A stretch of DNA of 64,000 bases, from positions 47,304 through 111,303 of the forward strand of contig VWZL01002837.1 of the NCBI GenBank assembly GCA_013396915.1, read 5' to 3'. Position 1 is the first letter of the stretch, and each line of letters starts with the position of its first letter. Made by a program: the position numbers and the translations under genes. The DNA comes from Stercorarius parasiticus (lineage: Eukaryota; Chordata; Aves; Charadriiformes; Stercorariidae). This document shows, piece after piece, positions 1 to 11,450 of the stretch. The notes beneath the pieces are model-generated. The model saw nothing but the letters and a program-made list of their open reading frames with translations. It did no database searches and was not told where the DNA came from.

Positions 1-764
1 ACTATGCTCAAATAGACAACTTCAGGGGGAGAAGGGAAAGATTAAGATTGATCAAACCACTATGCCTATTCAAGGAACTCATGGATGGATCCTAAGGTGT
101 CATACCTTATCTGAGATGGAATAACCACCACAGCAGTATAGGCTGAGGACTGACTGAAAAAGAGATGCAGAGGTCCTGGTGGACTGTGTCACTGACAGCT
201 AGAGCAGGGCCACTCCATGAGGGCGGATAAACTGGGAACCAAGGCTGACCACAGCACAGGCAGGGCAGTGCCCTCACCAACGAAGATGCAGTCCCACAGG
301 ATTCAGGCAGGGCTGGGTTGGTGACAGGCTTTCTCGAGAGTCCAAGACAAGGCGACACAGAGTCAGGTCCAGGGTCCAACCAGGAACAGCAGAAGACAGT
401 CAGAGACAAAGCCAATGCAGGAGAACTGGTTGGAGACAAGACTATACATTACATCCACTATACAGGTCCATCCAGGAAGGCCAACTGACAAGCCAAGGCA
501 ACAGGAGACAACACTTGGCACAAGTAAACTTACAGTACTGCATATGCTAAAGTCCCAGGTGAGAGTGCCAGGGCAATTAAGGCCCAGTTGTACACATTAC
601 TTGGCCCTGACAGACACCAAGCTAAACATAAGTCAGCAGAACACCACAGTAGTGAGCAAGACTACCTTCATAAAGACATACTAGGTTGTTTTTACAGGCA
701 TGAAGCCAGTAGATCAGGAGAATTATTACTCCTCTTTACTCATCACTTTTTAGATCATGTCTGG
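1..764. other. Upstream intergenic sequence, no gene recognised
   Basis: No open frame here resembles a known protein. The stretch is rich in AGTCAG/CAGG-type words, which gives it the look of an old dispersed repeat, but I cannot assign a family. In mammals the gene upstream of XPO4 is LATS2 in the same orientation; no LATS2 coding sequence is recognisable here. Confidence 0.4.
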
Positions 765-1236
765 AAAACCACACCACAGTTCAGGCCCCCCACAGTATGA
801 GAAAGAAGTTGACAAATTGCAGTGAGTGCAGCTGAAGACAATCAAGATGGTCGGGGGTGGGGGTACATGGCCTGTGAGGAGAGGCTGAAGGAACCGCATT
901 CAGTCTGAAGGCTTGAAGGGGAACCCAAGAACTTCCCTTCGGTACCTGAGATTATCAAGAAAATGGAGCAGAACTCCCTACTGAGGTGCATGGCAGCAGG
1001 ATGAGAGGCAATTGTCATATGGGGAGATTCTGATTTCAGGGGGAAAAAGTTCACCGTCAAAACAATCAAGTATTGGCACAGGTTGTCCAGATAAGTTGTG
1101 CACTGTCCATTCCTGGAGATTTTCAAGACCCTGCTGGACAAAGCCCTTAGCAACTGTGTCAGAGCTGAAGAAGCAGAAGGTTGGTCTAGAGACCTCTTGA
1201 GCCTCCCCAGCCTGAACAATACTACTCTATTTCTAT
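765..1236 (+). repeat. Degenerate CR1 LINE 3' fragment
   Basis: The order of words follows the 3' third of CR1 read on the + strand: a 'tccagttc..gcccc' block, 'gaggagaggctgaaggaac', 'gggggagattc', 'tattggcacaggttgtcc', 'ggagattttcaagaccctg', and finally a decayed 'ctagatgacct' 3' UTR. It carries many substitutions and small indels, so it is an old insertion with no coding capacity. The boundaries are approximate. Confidence 0.75.
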
Positions 1237-2559
1237 TGCTCCCATGGCTATTGAAGTGTGCTGCTGAACACACGAGTCCACAGGAGAATGAAGGACCTTT
1301 AAGCCTACTGAAGAAGTTGCTGAAGAATCTCATTTTGAATACAAGCTGTACGTACAGAAACACTCAGCTGAAGTAGGCCTTTACTGAACACAGAATTCCT
1401 TAAAATAGCTTTTTTCATACTCTTCAGGGTTTTTTTTTTCCATTACCTCCTTGTACACAAACTTCTAAGTGTTTAGCTCTTGTTCAGCTGTTCTTTAGAG
1501 TAAGACTCATTGTACATTGCGCTGTTTGCCCAATAAACACACTTCAGGACTTAACTGTGTTGTCACACTTTCACTACCTTCGACCTCCTCCATCTCTGAC
1601 TGTTGGTTCGGTTTTCCTTATACTCATCTCTCCTTTCAGTGCAGCCCTGCTGATCTCCCCACATTCTTCAACAGTGGAGTTGAATGTTACCCTGAAATAC
1701 ATTTAATAATTTAGCATAAATTACATTAACTCCTAAGTAAACCACAAAATCAACCTTTTACATGGTTCTATTGCTGCTTCTAATCCTGTCTAGTAGCAAG
1801 TGCTGCCAGGCCCCCTTCAGCACTGAAAGCTGCCATTTCTTGGGAGAAAAATACTTGCATTCTTCTTTTGAATAGGAAAGATGTGTTTCTTGCTGTCATC
1901 CCATTTCCTTGATCCTTTCTTCTGCCTTTGGCTGTTACTTTGTATCACCTGCATGGAAACATTGCACATTTACACTCAGTTTATGTGAACAGCTCGTGAG
2001 CATTCAAGATCGGTATCAGCTTGCGCAGTTAGCTGATATGTTCCAAACTTTGTGTAAGTTCAGCACTAGAGGTCAGCTAATGTCTCCTCAAGGTTGGGAG
2101 GATGGGAGAACTATGGCTGCTGTCAAGAGTAGAGTGGGACCTGGGAAGAGAACAGCCGATGCTGCTCAGTGGTATTCACTGCGAGGGACCTACTCTGATG
2201 GAGATCCAGCTTGGCCCTATGCACTGAGCACTCCTCGGCACTTGCAGATCTTCCAATTTAGTGTCACCTGAAGGTATCAGACCTCCAAGTCTGCTCCAGC
2301 ATGCAAACTGAAGTGTAAACCACCACATTTGTTCAAAAGGCAAGCTCCTAAACCAAAATAAAATGCCAGTGAAGGCACAATCCCAGAGACCTTTTGCTCC
2401 TACAGGCGTACAACAATGTTCTCTCCAGAGTATTTTTCAGAGGTGAGGCTGTCTTGTCACTCACATCCAATAACGTGAAGTGAGCTCCAGACAGATATGT
2501 GGAAAAAAGTGCATTTTAGACCACTTTCAAACATTGGCTGTTTCGTTCGCCACAAAGCT
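1237..2559. other. Intergenic sequence upstream of the XPO4 CpG island
   Basis: I see no gene. An AATAAA sits at 1532-1537, but no coding exon precedes it. A 120-codon open frame (1909-2271) has no recognisable similarity. The sequence becomes CpG-rich towards its right end. Confidence 0.4.
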
Positions 2560-2940
2560 GTTCCATTTGGGGGGAGGCGACCAGCCTCCCCCACTTCCCA
2601 CTGCCCTCTAAGCTGCGTCTTAAGAACGAGCACTTCTCACCCCACCGAAGATCCGCGAGCGCCGCTGAACGCAGGGACCCGCCCGCGGCCCCACCAACGG
2701 CGGATGAACCGGGCAGCACCCGGACAACGCTCCCGCCTCAGCCCGCTCTCCCCGGCCCAGCCCGGGCCGGGCCAGGCCAGGCTTTGCGGCGCTCCTCCGC
2801 CCACACGCGGGCCCCGGCAGGTGCGGCAGCCTCCAACCAGCGGCGGCAGCGGCGGGCCCCGCCCCGGGGCTCCGCAGGTCCTGCTGCGTGCGCCGGACTG
2901 AGCCGGGCCCGCCCCGGAGGCGGTCGATCGGTCGCCCTGT

Positions 2941-2960
2941 GGGTGGGTGGGTGAGGAGGG
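2941..2960 (+). promoter_or_regulatory. G-quadruplex motif just upstream of the assembly gap
   Basis: Four G-triplets with short loops (loop lengths 1, 1 and 6) at 2941-2943, 2945-2947, 2949-2951 and 2958-2960 meet the standard intramolecular G4 pattern on the + strand. It lies 28 bases before the run of unknown bases. It may influence transcription and probably contributed to the sequencing gap; both points are inference. Confidence 0.6.
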
Positions 2961-2988
2961 CGGCGCGGGGCGCGCAGAGGCGGAGGCT

Positions 2989-3037
2989 NNNNNNNNNNNN
3001 NNNNNNNNNNNNNNNNNNNNNNNNNNNNNNNNNNNNN
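2989..3037. other. Assembly gap (49 unknown bases)
   Basis: A run of 49 N in the centre of the CpG island, flanked by G-rich sequence on the left and C-rich sequence on the right. The true missing length is unknown: the expected first coding exon alone would be about 66 nt, longer than the gap as written. It is the most likely place for the XPO4 start codon. Confidence 0.95.
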
Positions 3038-3044
3038 CCGCTTT

Positions 3045-3066
3045 CCCTCCCTCCCCTCCCGTCCCC
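3045..3066 (-). promoter_or_regulatory. C-rich tract, G-quadruplex motif on the - strand
   Basis: Five C-runs of 3-4 bases separated by 1-2 bases begin 8 bases after the gap, so the opposite strand meets the G4 pattern. Together with the + strand motif at 2941-2960, the gap is bracketed by strong secondary-structure motifs on opposite strands. Confidence 0.55.
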
Positions 3067-6000
3067 TCCACGGGCGGCTCGTCCCTGTCACCCCGCAGCC
3101 GGGCTCGGCCCCCGCCGCGCACGCCGCGCCGCTCCTCCATGTGCCGCCCGTTCTCCTCCGCCCCGGGCAGGCTGCCGGCACCCCGAGCTCCCCGCCGCCG
3201 GCGGGGTATCCTGTCCCCCCCCGAGCCCCCGCACCCGCCATTGTCCGCCGCAGAAAAGCCCCGCCGAAGTTGCCGGTGGGCAGCTCTCTCCCTCCCGGCG
3301 GCGGGGGCCGGGCTCCGGCGCGCCTCCCGTTGGGAGATGTGGGGGGGTCGTGTCCGCTCCGCGGCCCAGTGCGGGCCCTGGGGCACCGGCGGCAGCGAGG
3401 AGGCGACCTCGGGAGCGCCGCAACCCGCGGGCCGGGCGCCGCCGGCTTCCAGAGTGTTCCTTTCCCCGGCGGAGCAGGGAGCAGACGGGGGCTCGCGCTG
3501 CCGCCGGCTCAAAGCAAAGCGCTTGGTGGTGCTTCGTGCCTTCGTCTCTTCATTACCTGTTTATTAACCGTTCGTGCTGGCTGCGAACGTGTTGTGTGTT
3601 ATTTTCCGTGATTGCATGGAAAAGAAAGTCCACACGGCAAAGACCCGAATTGCGATGGAGCTAAATGGCTATAGTGACTGTTGGTGTTAAAACATTCCTA
3701 GTTGCTCATCCTCGTAAAAGTTTTTTGTTCCTTTGAATGAAGAGCTGTGTACTGGCCTGTGTCATTTTCAGGTCTTACTTGCAGATCTTCCAAAAATGGC
3801 TAGCTTAAAGCCTTCCCCACAAAGTTTATCTTACCAAAACGTGATTTCAACAGGAATAAAGTTTCTGAGTTATCGATATTAAAGGGATTTCAAAAGAACA
3901 AAGCAAACAGTAGGAGAGTTTGCCTGGTATCGATAATTGATCAATGACCAGAGCCTGAAATGATTGCGAGTTTAATGTCTAGCTCAAGCAGCCTGGCTGT
4001 AAAGCAACAGGCGTTTGGCTTTACTCACAGGTGTCCTGTCAAAATACTTGTGTGTTACTCCTTGTGAAATCGAAGCCTGGAAAATGTTGACTGTGTTTCC
4101 AAACAGGAGAGTAAAGGCAGATAGCTTAGCAACGAGCACTAATCCTTTCAGACAAAAACTTCTCAAAGTATGCGAACAGTGATGCATTGTAAGCTTTGAG
4201 TTGCTTTTGATTCATGCGTGCCTTTGCAAAACACAACTGTGTAGATTCTTCGATGGCCTCATCGTGTCTGTGTATCTCTAAAACTGAGATAGTTTAAAAA
4301 TAACGCGGTTGCTGTAATTACCAGAAGTGTTGGACTGCGTAGGGGAAATGTGTAGTATTATTACGAGACAGAACACGTGTGTGGAAGGAAGCTAGCAGTT
4401 AGGTAGTTTTCAGTATCAAACTAATAGCACGTGGAGTGGCATGTCCAAAGTTTTGCATCTGTTCTAGAAAACTTAACGTTGCTTATGTTGGCATAGTTTA
4501 CCTCGCCTAGCCCTGCTGCCATAGAGAGGGAAATGCAACTTAATGGGGAGTTAAAGTAAATAAAAATGTTAATACAGTGAAAAAATGCAAGCCTTTTATG
4601 GTATTGTTTGTGCTTCTGTTGAAGAATAGGTGCTAAACTTGCTGGTAAAACTTAAGTCTCAGGTCTGTAAGCACGTGGTTGTTAGGATCCTTGTTGAGTT
4701 TCTAGCTTCCTTTCTCCCTCCAGCCTCTGACAGTATGAAAGCTGACTTGTTGTGGTCATTACCTTTTTCTTGTTCTTTTTTCTTTTCCACAGCTGCTCTT
4801 AGAAGTCTTATAGACAACACTGAACTGACAAGAATTAGTTAGAAGGGTCTTACTGAGGAAGCTGCATAAACCAGAGAGATTTGCTAAAGCTATCTGTGAG
4901 GCTAAGCACCCGGAGTCAGGCTTTAAGCTGGTTTGGCTCTAGAAGAGCTGTGAGAACTGCTTAGGGTTATTGCTGTTTATTTCTTCTTCTCAAAAATCAT
5001 CAGGTCTTTGTAGTGATGGAGAGGAGGAGTGTGGCTCACCGTGTCAGCTGCTTTACAAAGGTGTATATGAGACCTTAGAGACTGAAAGGGTTATGCGCTC
5101 CACTCGTGTTCTTTCTCACTAGCAACGGTGGAAAAACAAGGGCTGAATCATGTTTCAGGACTGCACCTGGACAGTGATGATCTTAATTTAATTTAGGCGG
5201 AGGGCTGTACTGTTTGGTAAAATCTGGTAAAACGTCTACTTGGGAATGAGGCAAGAAGTAACTGTGTGTGGCAGTTGGGAGGTGTGAACTGATCAAACTG
5301 GTGAGATCACTTTGAAAGGTATTTATGTAAAAATCTGAGGACTTGGGGGAGGGTTGTGAACTTGGTGCTGGTAATGAGGGTCATGAGTAGAAGCCGGCAC
5401 CTTGCAGCGGAGCCATAGCTGAAGCAGTGGGAAACGGCAGAGCTGTGAATGGTCTGACAATAGATGTCAGCAAGTTTTAACTGGGCAGGGAGTGGTGGAG
5501 GGATTCAGGGAGGTCTTCTCGTGGCGGCTGAGACAGTAGCGATCCGAGTAAGATACACTTCGCTAGGCGTATCTAAGGCATCAAAGGTGGTGCAACGTAT
5601 CTGAGGATGGAGCAGGGAGAGGTGGTGGTTTACGTGATACTTGTCTTGATTTCAAACCGAAACACTGAGCCTTGGGAGAGAATAAGGGACTAGAGGAATT
5701 CAGACATACTAATAAAAAAACTTGAACGTGTTTAATTAACTTACTTTGAGGGTAGGTATGGATTACCGTGAGCGCTCTCAATCTTTGATAAGTATTCTCA
5801 TAGTTCTTTTTTTTTTTAATTGCTCTGGATTAGTTGAGTTTTCCTTTGGAAAATACTTTTTATATGTCAGATAAGAGATATGTTAGTGCTGATCTCATAA
5901 ATTGCAAAGTCTTTATGGACTTTGCAAAACATGGCGTGCAGCGTATGGAAACTGGAAAGATTCAATCTGTTCTCTCACCAAGCTCCTCTAAAGGAATGCT

Positions 6001-7094
6001 TTTCCTTTGTTATCAATTTTCACCTTTCAGCAGGTTATAGGGAGCCCATGTTCAAAAGGCTTAGTTTGGAAAATGATTGAAATTTGGTATAAAGTTGAAG
6101 AGTTGTTATAAAAGATAAAGCTTGAGTTGTCCTGAGCTGCCAAATGTGACTTTGAATGCTGGTCCTGTGACAGTTTTCTTTTGTGTGTGTAAGAGCATTT
6201 GCTATATTAAAAAGTTTGCACCTTTTAGGTACTTAATTCCTTTCCAACAAATCCAATAGTGTTTATTTGAAGTAAGTTCCCCGTAGTGCCTTGTAACTTA
6301 AAATGTAAAATGCTGCGTGGTCATTCAGTGCCATAGGCTGACACACCTTTGACCTGTGTGACTTTGCCTTGGTGAAGACCATGCACCATCTGCATGAACC
6401 AAATGTGTTTACTGCTCCTCCATTTCCAATTGGCATGGTTAGTTTCCAACTAACCAAATGTATATGGTTCCTATCTATTATGTTTTGTTTAGCTCAGGGG
6501 GTAATTAATGCTGAATATAATTAGTACAGTTAAGCACTATTTTAATAACTGTCTTAATGGATGAGAGAAGACAGAGGTTGTATTAACAAGTAAAGAAATG
6601 TAAATGTCATCCCATAGGAAGTAGGAAGCGTGCCGAAGACTGTTTAGTTATTGCTGGGAGTTTATTAAAGCAGGTTGAAATTTTTTAGTGTGTGTTGTTC
6701 TGTGACACCTAAATCTAAATGCACAGGTTATAGCTTGTTCCCCCTGCCCCCCTCCAAAAAGGGGTGCTCTGTTTCTACCTGCAGCTCCACTTTCTCTCTT
6801 GTGACCCTGTGCTGAACATATTAATATTCCTGGGATGACACAGGAATTAAACAAGGGAATGGATTTCTGTCAAGTTAGCAAGACGAATTGGCTATCTGTG
6901 CAACCATTTAAGTTGCAGAGCTAGCACGGGGGGCTGAAATTAGATTGTTGGACATGTACAAGGCTGGTCTGCCCCTATTAGCAGTGGTGAGCTGTCATGT
7001 TTGCTTAAGTGTATCATATACCTTCACTGTACAATTTACTTGCTAACTCAGTCTGTCTGGAGATTAGAAATGCCAGACTTTTCTCAGAGGTGTG

Positions 7095-7370
7095 CAGTGA
7101 AAAGACAAGAGGTTACAAGTTTCAGAAAGGGAAATTCCAGCTGGAGAGAAGGCAAAAAAAATAAAAATCACAGTAAGCGTGGTTGGTGAAGGCAGTGGAG
7201 CAGCCTACCTGGAGAGGCTATGGGATCTCTCAGCTTTGGAGATATTTAAAACTTGACTGAACAAGGCCCTTAACAACCTTACCTAACTTTGAAATGAATT
7301 CTTTTTTGGGTAGGGGATTGAGAGAAGTGAGGTCCCGAGGTCACTGTCCATCCTAAGCTATTCTACGCAG
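7095..7370 (+). repeat. Degenerate CR1 LINE 3' end
   Basis: The sequence follows the CR1 3' terminal region on the + strand: 'gggaaattcc', a block corresponding to the 'kffftmrvvrhw' coding stretch, 'gcctacctggagaggct', 'ggagatatttaaaactt', and a decayed 3' UTR ending near 'ctaagctattct'. It is heavily mutated and has no coding capacity. Confidence 0.7.
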
Positions 7371-8189
7371 TATGGGTCTGGGTAGCATTAACAGGTTCAA
7401 GAAGAGTTGAGCAAAGGCTTTTGCAGCAGAATTCCCTTCTTTAAAAGTTTGTAAATGTTTTTGTTTCACTGTGGTCTGTTTTGGGGGTGGTGGGGGATTC
7501 ACACGTTGCTGTCTTCTCAGGGTACTACTTAGTTTGTGGCTTATCCTGCCCTTCTGAAGGAGGTTTCAGGCTAAAGTTGGGTAGTCCGACACTGGTCATA
7601 CAAAGTTCTCTTTCAGGCGTTGAAATAAGCTTATAGAATAAGAGCATAAGGGAGCACATTAGTATCCTTAAACTCCAAGAACAACTTGTTTATATCATCC
7701 ACCCAACAATTTGTAAGGTTGGCTTGTTTTTTGACCTGTCTTTTGTGGAGTTCAAGACCATGACAATCCTTCTTCCGTGAGGAAGTTCAATTTCTCCTTG
7801 CAGGCTGTCTTTATTGCAAGGCAGTTTTTTAGACTGTGAAGCATGACTAATAGTAAGGGTGAAAGGAAGAGATGGACTAGCTCTGATTTTGTTGTGGCAG
7901 CTTACCTGTTGGAAGAAATCAGACAAACGAGTCATTCCAATGCTGAGATTTGTTACAGTCCTCCAAGTCATCACCCAGCAAAGCAAGCTGAATGTGTGCT
8001 ACATTATGTCTGGATTAAACCAAACATCTGCCCAGCTGAGTTCTGTTTCCAGTGGTGGCCTCTAGCTACTGCTTTAGAGAAAGGATCTAAAAAATAAGGA
8101 TAATCCTTTCAGTAATATACACTTTACCTTATTTGAATTAGCAATTTCAAGAGCTCAAGGTAGCATTGTTGTGTTTATTGATTGTTAAT

Positions 8190-8740
8190 CAACTTGCCTT
8201 CCATGAATGTGTCCAATTGTTTCTGGAATGCATCTATATTTTTTTATTTTCTTGCGTTTTATATTATGCTTGTCTAGTAGTAATGAGTTTCACAGGTGTT
8301 TTTCTGTAAAAAAACCCCAGCACCGTGTTATTTGAGAGAAGCTTGCTGTTTGATGATTCATTCATTCTTGAATTATGAGAAATACCTGATCATTGTTCTG
8401 ATTTTTCTTCTACGGTATCCTTTGTGATTTTTATAGTTCTCTATCACATTGCATCCTCCAGTCATCTGTTAGCTAAACTGAGGGGTCTTGTCAGTTTTTC
8501 ATGTGGGAGATTCCCCATACATCTAATCACCCCTGGACTCTTCTGTAGCTTTTTAGATTTTTGATACCATTTATGAGATGGACTAACTAGAGCTGTATTC
8601 TTTTGTGATGTGATTAAGTGAGGATTTTAGATGGTTGTAAATTTTTGGTATTCTGTATTCCTTTCATAATAGTTCTTAACATCGTGGTTTTCTTTATTAC
8701 TTCAGAGCAGCAAGGTGATGTTTTCAGAGGGCTATGTCCA
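8190..8740 (-). repeat. Ancient CR1-like LINE fragment (antisense)
   Basis: Read on the + strand, the order 'ccatgaatgtgtccaattg', 'taatgagtttcacagg', 'tttttatagttctctatca', 'cccctggactcttctg', 'tgagatggact', 'tgtattc' and 'gatgttttcagag' is the antisense of an old reptile/bird CR1 subfamily (CR1-L-like, remembered from turtle and bird genomes). Divergence is high, so the insertion probably predates modern bird orders. Subfamily assignment is tentative. Confidence 0.65.
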
Positions 8741-11157
8741 AGCAGTCTGGATCTTCTTCTGGAGCAGTACTAAGCTACTTAGAGTTCATCATGTGTATTT
8801 ATAGTTTTTCCTCCTTTTGCTTAAGAACTGGTATGGTTGGTGCATTTTACAGGCACACAGTTCAGATTACAGCTTGGAAGATAAGTACATGCAGTGCATG
8901 GCATGCTAACGAAACTTACCTGGGAGCTGAGAGCAAATGTGCATGGAGCATACCCAAAGCGCACGGTAATAAGGATGAGGAGTTGAGAATAGGAGTATGA
9001 GGATTGATACGGATTCTGGTATCTTTGAAAAGCAAACATAGCATCTGATGAAATGAAAATCTAGTGAAACAGGATTCTTCACACTTAGGGTTTATTTCCC
9101 CTGATTGTTTCACAGAGGGAGTATTCATCTTTGAATCAAGATGGTGTTTCACACTCATTTGACATGTCACTGTTGCATTGGCATATTTTTATATTTTGTT
9201 CTGAGTTGTCAATGACAATACTGTGTGTTTACTCCTAGATTCTTCTGCTGGGGAGCTTCATTAGTCCATAACTCCATCTGGATAATTCTTCTTCAGGCAC
9301 TACCTACTGCTGTCTTCCCTTTAACCTGCTTCCTAACAGTCTTATCGTTGTTATGCTAATCTGTGTTCATTAGTTAATTAACAGCTTTCCATATGGAAGG
9401 GTGGAAGAAATCCTCTTGCTTATTAAGTTGAGATGATGCTGTCACAGGCAGCTAAGTAATATATTCCTTTTCATAAATTTCTGACACTGTTTAGATACTA
9501 AAAAGTCTGTCTGGATTAGGTATATATAAGATCTCCACTTCTGTGTCATGGCTTGATGTAGGGGTGAAATTCTGGATTTTGATGATCAAGTCCTCCCCCA
9601 TTTTACCAGGGGAAAATGTGTTGTTTGTATCTATCTACTTTCCTGCTTTCCAGGTTTCCTTGACTTCCTCAGAACAAAAGAAAGTGGAACTGGTGCCTGT
9701 GTTGGGGCAGTGACCTGATAAAGAGAATGTGGTAGCATCTGGAGCAATTTTGATGCACAGTGGGGTGTATGAGCGGCATAAAACCACATCTGTTCTGGGA
9801 GATGCAGCATAGAAGGGAGAGTGGCAGATCTGAGTTGTAGGAGACATTGATGCGGGTCTTCAGGTCTTTTTCATCCCTTTAAAGTCTGTCTAAACCATCC
9901 TGATGAATAGGGAGTAGTTGTTCGGATAGGGAGTTTGAGAAATGGGGGAAAGCTGGCAGGAGGATATATTTTAAGTAGTCCCTATTGTTTCCCTTCCCTG
10001 CCTCCCAAAAAGGAAAACGCCAAACTTTCCTACTTCTGAGACTTAATGATGAGTGGCAGCTGTACGGTGCTACCTTTGCCTCTACCAAAACATAGAGTGG
10101 TAGCGCACTCACCTGTGTGGCTGTGCAGTGAACTGGATAGGCAAATGAATGCAAGAGGAAAAGTTGTTTTGTTTTTTTAATTCTGGTAATTTTTACTATG
10201 TTGCATTAGAAACAATTTTGCTACCTTGACTGAGATGAAAAAGCTTGCCTATGGTCCTAAAAGAAACTTCGGTCAAATTATGCTGTTAAACCACTTAGGA
10301 AGTAGCAGATATAATTCTCTTTATCTTCAGATCAAGACTGATTCTATTCAATTTTTTTTAATGGAAAATACACTTAAAGTTGTTTGGATTAATATTGGAG
10401 CAAGTGAATGAAGTTTTATTGCTTTCGTTACTCTCGAAGTCAGGTAAGCTGGTTTAGTGGTGCCTGCCAAATAAAAAATTTACAGAACTATAAAAGTGAA
10501 TATGAAGAAAGACTAAAGATATATCATGGTTTGTGCTAAAATTATGAATTTCAGTATTTATCTTCATGTAGTCCAGCTGTGTTATGTGCAGCTGTGCAAA
10601 ATGGTAGAGGCACAGCTGTAGTAGTGTTGAAAATAAGCCTTGTGCCAGGGTTTCTTGAAGGCTTTGTATAATTAAGTTGTGGCTGTGAAATCAGTAAAGT
10701 GCATAAGGGTGTTTTGCCATGGAATTTTACATTTTATGATGATGGTCCCTGGGATTTCAAAAGGGCTTGGCCAAGGTGATGAACATCTGCCATCCCAGGC
10801 TTGTAAGTGTGATGCAGACATATGCTATGTTTACACAGAAGCCTAAACCAGCCTAACAGCGAGTGGCTGAGAAAAACCGTTGCTTGTCTTTTTGCTGGAT
10901 TGATTATCTGGTAGTTTAGTGAGCTAGGCTGGCTTACGGAAGGACCTGCCAATTGCCAAAGCTAGCATGAGATAATGTTAATAATGTGTGTCTAGGAGTG
11001 GAGAGGAATTGGCATGGTTGGAAGGAGAGGAGGAAGGTCTCCATCACTGCATTGCCCCTCCGGGAACCACAGCCTTGGAGTTGTGGAGAGGCAGCCCCTC
11101 TTCACTACTGTTAACTTAGACCATTAACTATTAAGATTATTAACTTTTTTGTGACAA

Positions 11158-11450
11158 AGGAGAATTGCAGAATGGTAGGGTTGGAAGGGACCTCTGGAGA
11201 TCATCTAGTCCAACCCCCCTGCCAGAGCAGGGTCACCCAGAGCAGGTTGCACAGGAACGCGCCCAGGCAGGTTTTGAATGTCTCCGGAGACGGAGACTCC
11301 ACCACCTCTCTGGGCAGCCTGTTCCAGTGCTCTGCCACCCTCAAAGTAAAGGAGTTTTTCCTCATGTTGAGATGGAATTTCCTATGCTTAAGTTTGTGCC
11401 CATTACCCCTTGTCCTGAGAAGAATAATACCAGCACCCTTCATCAATGTG
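11158..11450 (-). repeat. CR1 LINE 3' fragment (antisense)
   Basis: A well-preserved antisense CR1 3' end. It begins with the typical 'gaatggtagggttggaagg' 3' UTR and 'gatcatctagtccaacccc', then passes into the end of the reverse-transcriptase frame (read antisense: [14 protein letters not shown]) and on to 'ccccttgtcctgag'. It is 5' truncated, as most CR1 copies are, and is younger than the fragments at 7095 and 8190. Confidence 0.9.

Larger units (their letters stand above)
2560..3545 (+). promoter_or_regulatory. XPO4: CpG-island promoter and likely exon 1 region of XPO4
   Basis: Base composition switches abruptly from AT-rich to a dense GC- and CpG-rich island of about 1 kb, then back to AT-rich intron. 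GC boxes of the Sp1 type lie at 2678-2684, 2857-2865 and 2908-2915, and no TATA box is evident, as is typical of housekeeping promoters. It is the only such island in the window and lies about 23 kb before the first readable XPO4 exon, in the correct orientation. No start codon followed by the conserved XPO4 N-terminus is readable in the island, so the exact transcription start and exon 1 remain unseen. Assignment to XPO4 is by position. Confidence 0.8.

Noticed and set aside
1532..1537. AATAAA as the polyadenylation signal of an upstream gene
   Set aside because: No coding exon or recognisable 3' UTR precedes it, and the hexamer is common by chance in AT-rich DNA.
2637..3512. Long - and + strand open frames across the CpG island
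   Set aside because: GC-rich sequence lacks stop codons in all frames and the gap adds unknown residues. The products are Pro/Arg/Gly/Ala-rich with no conserved domain.
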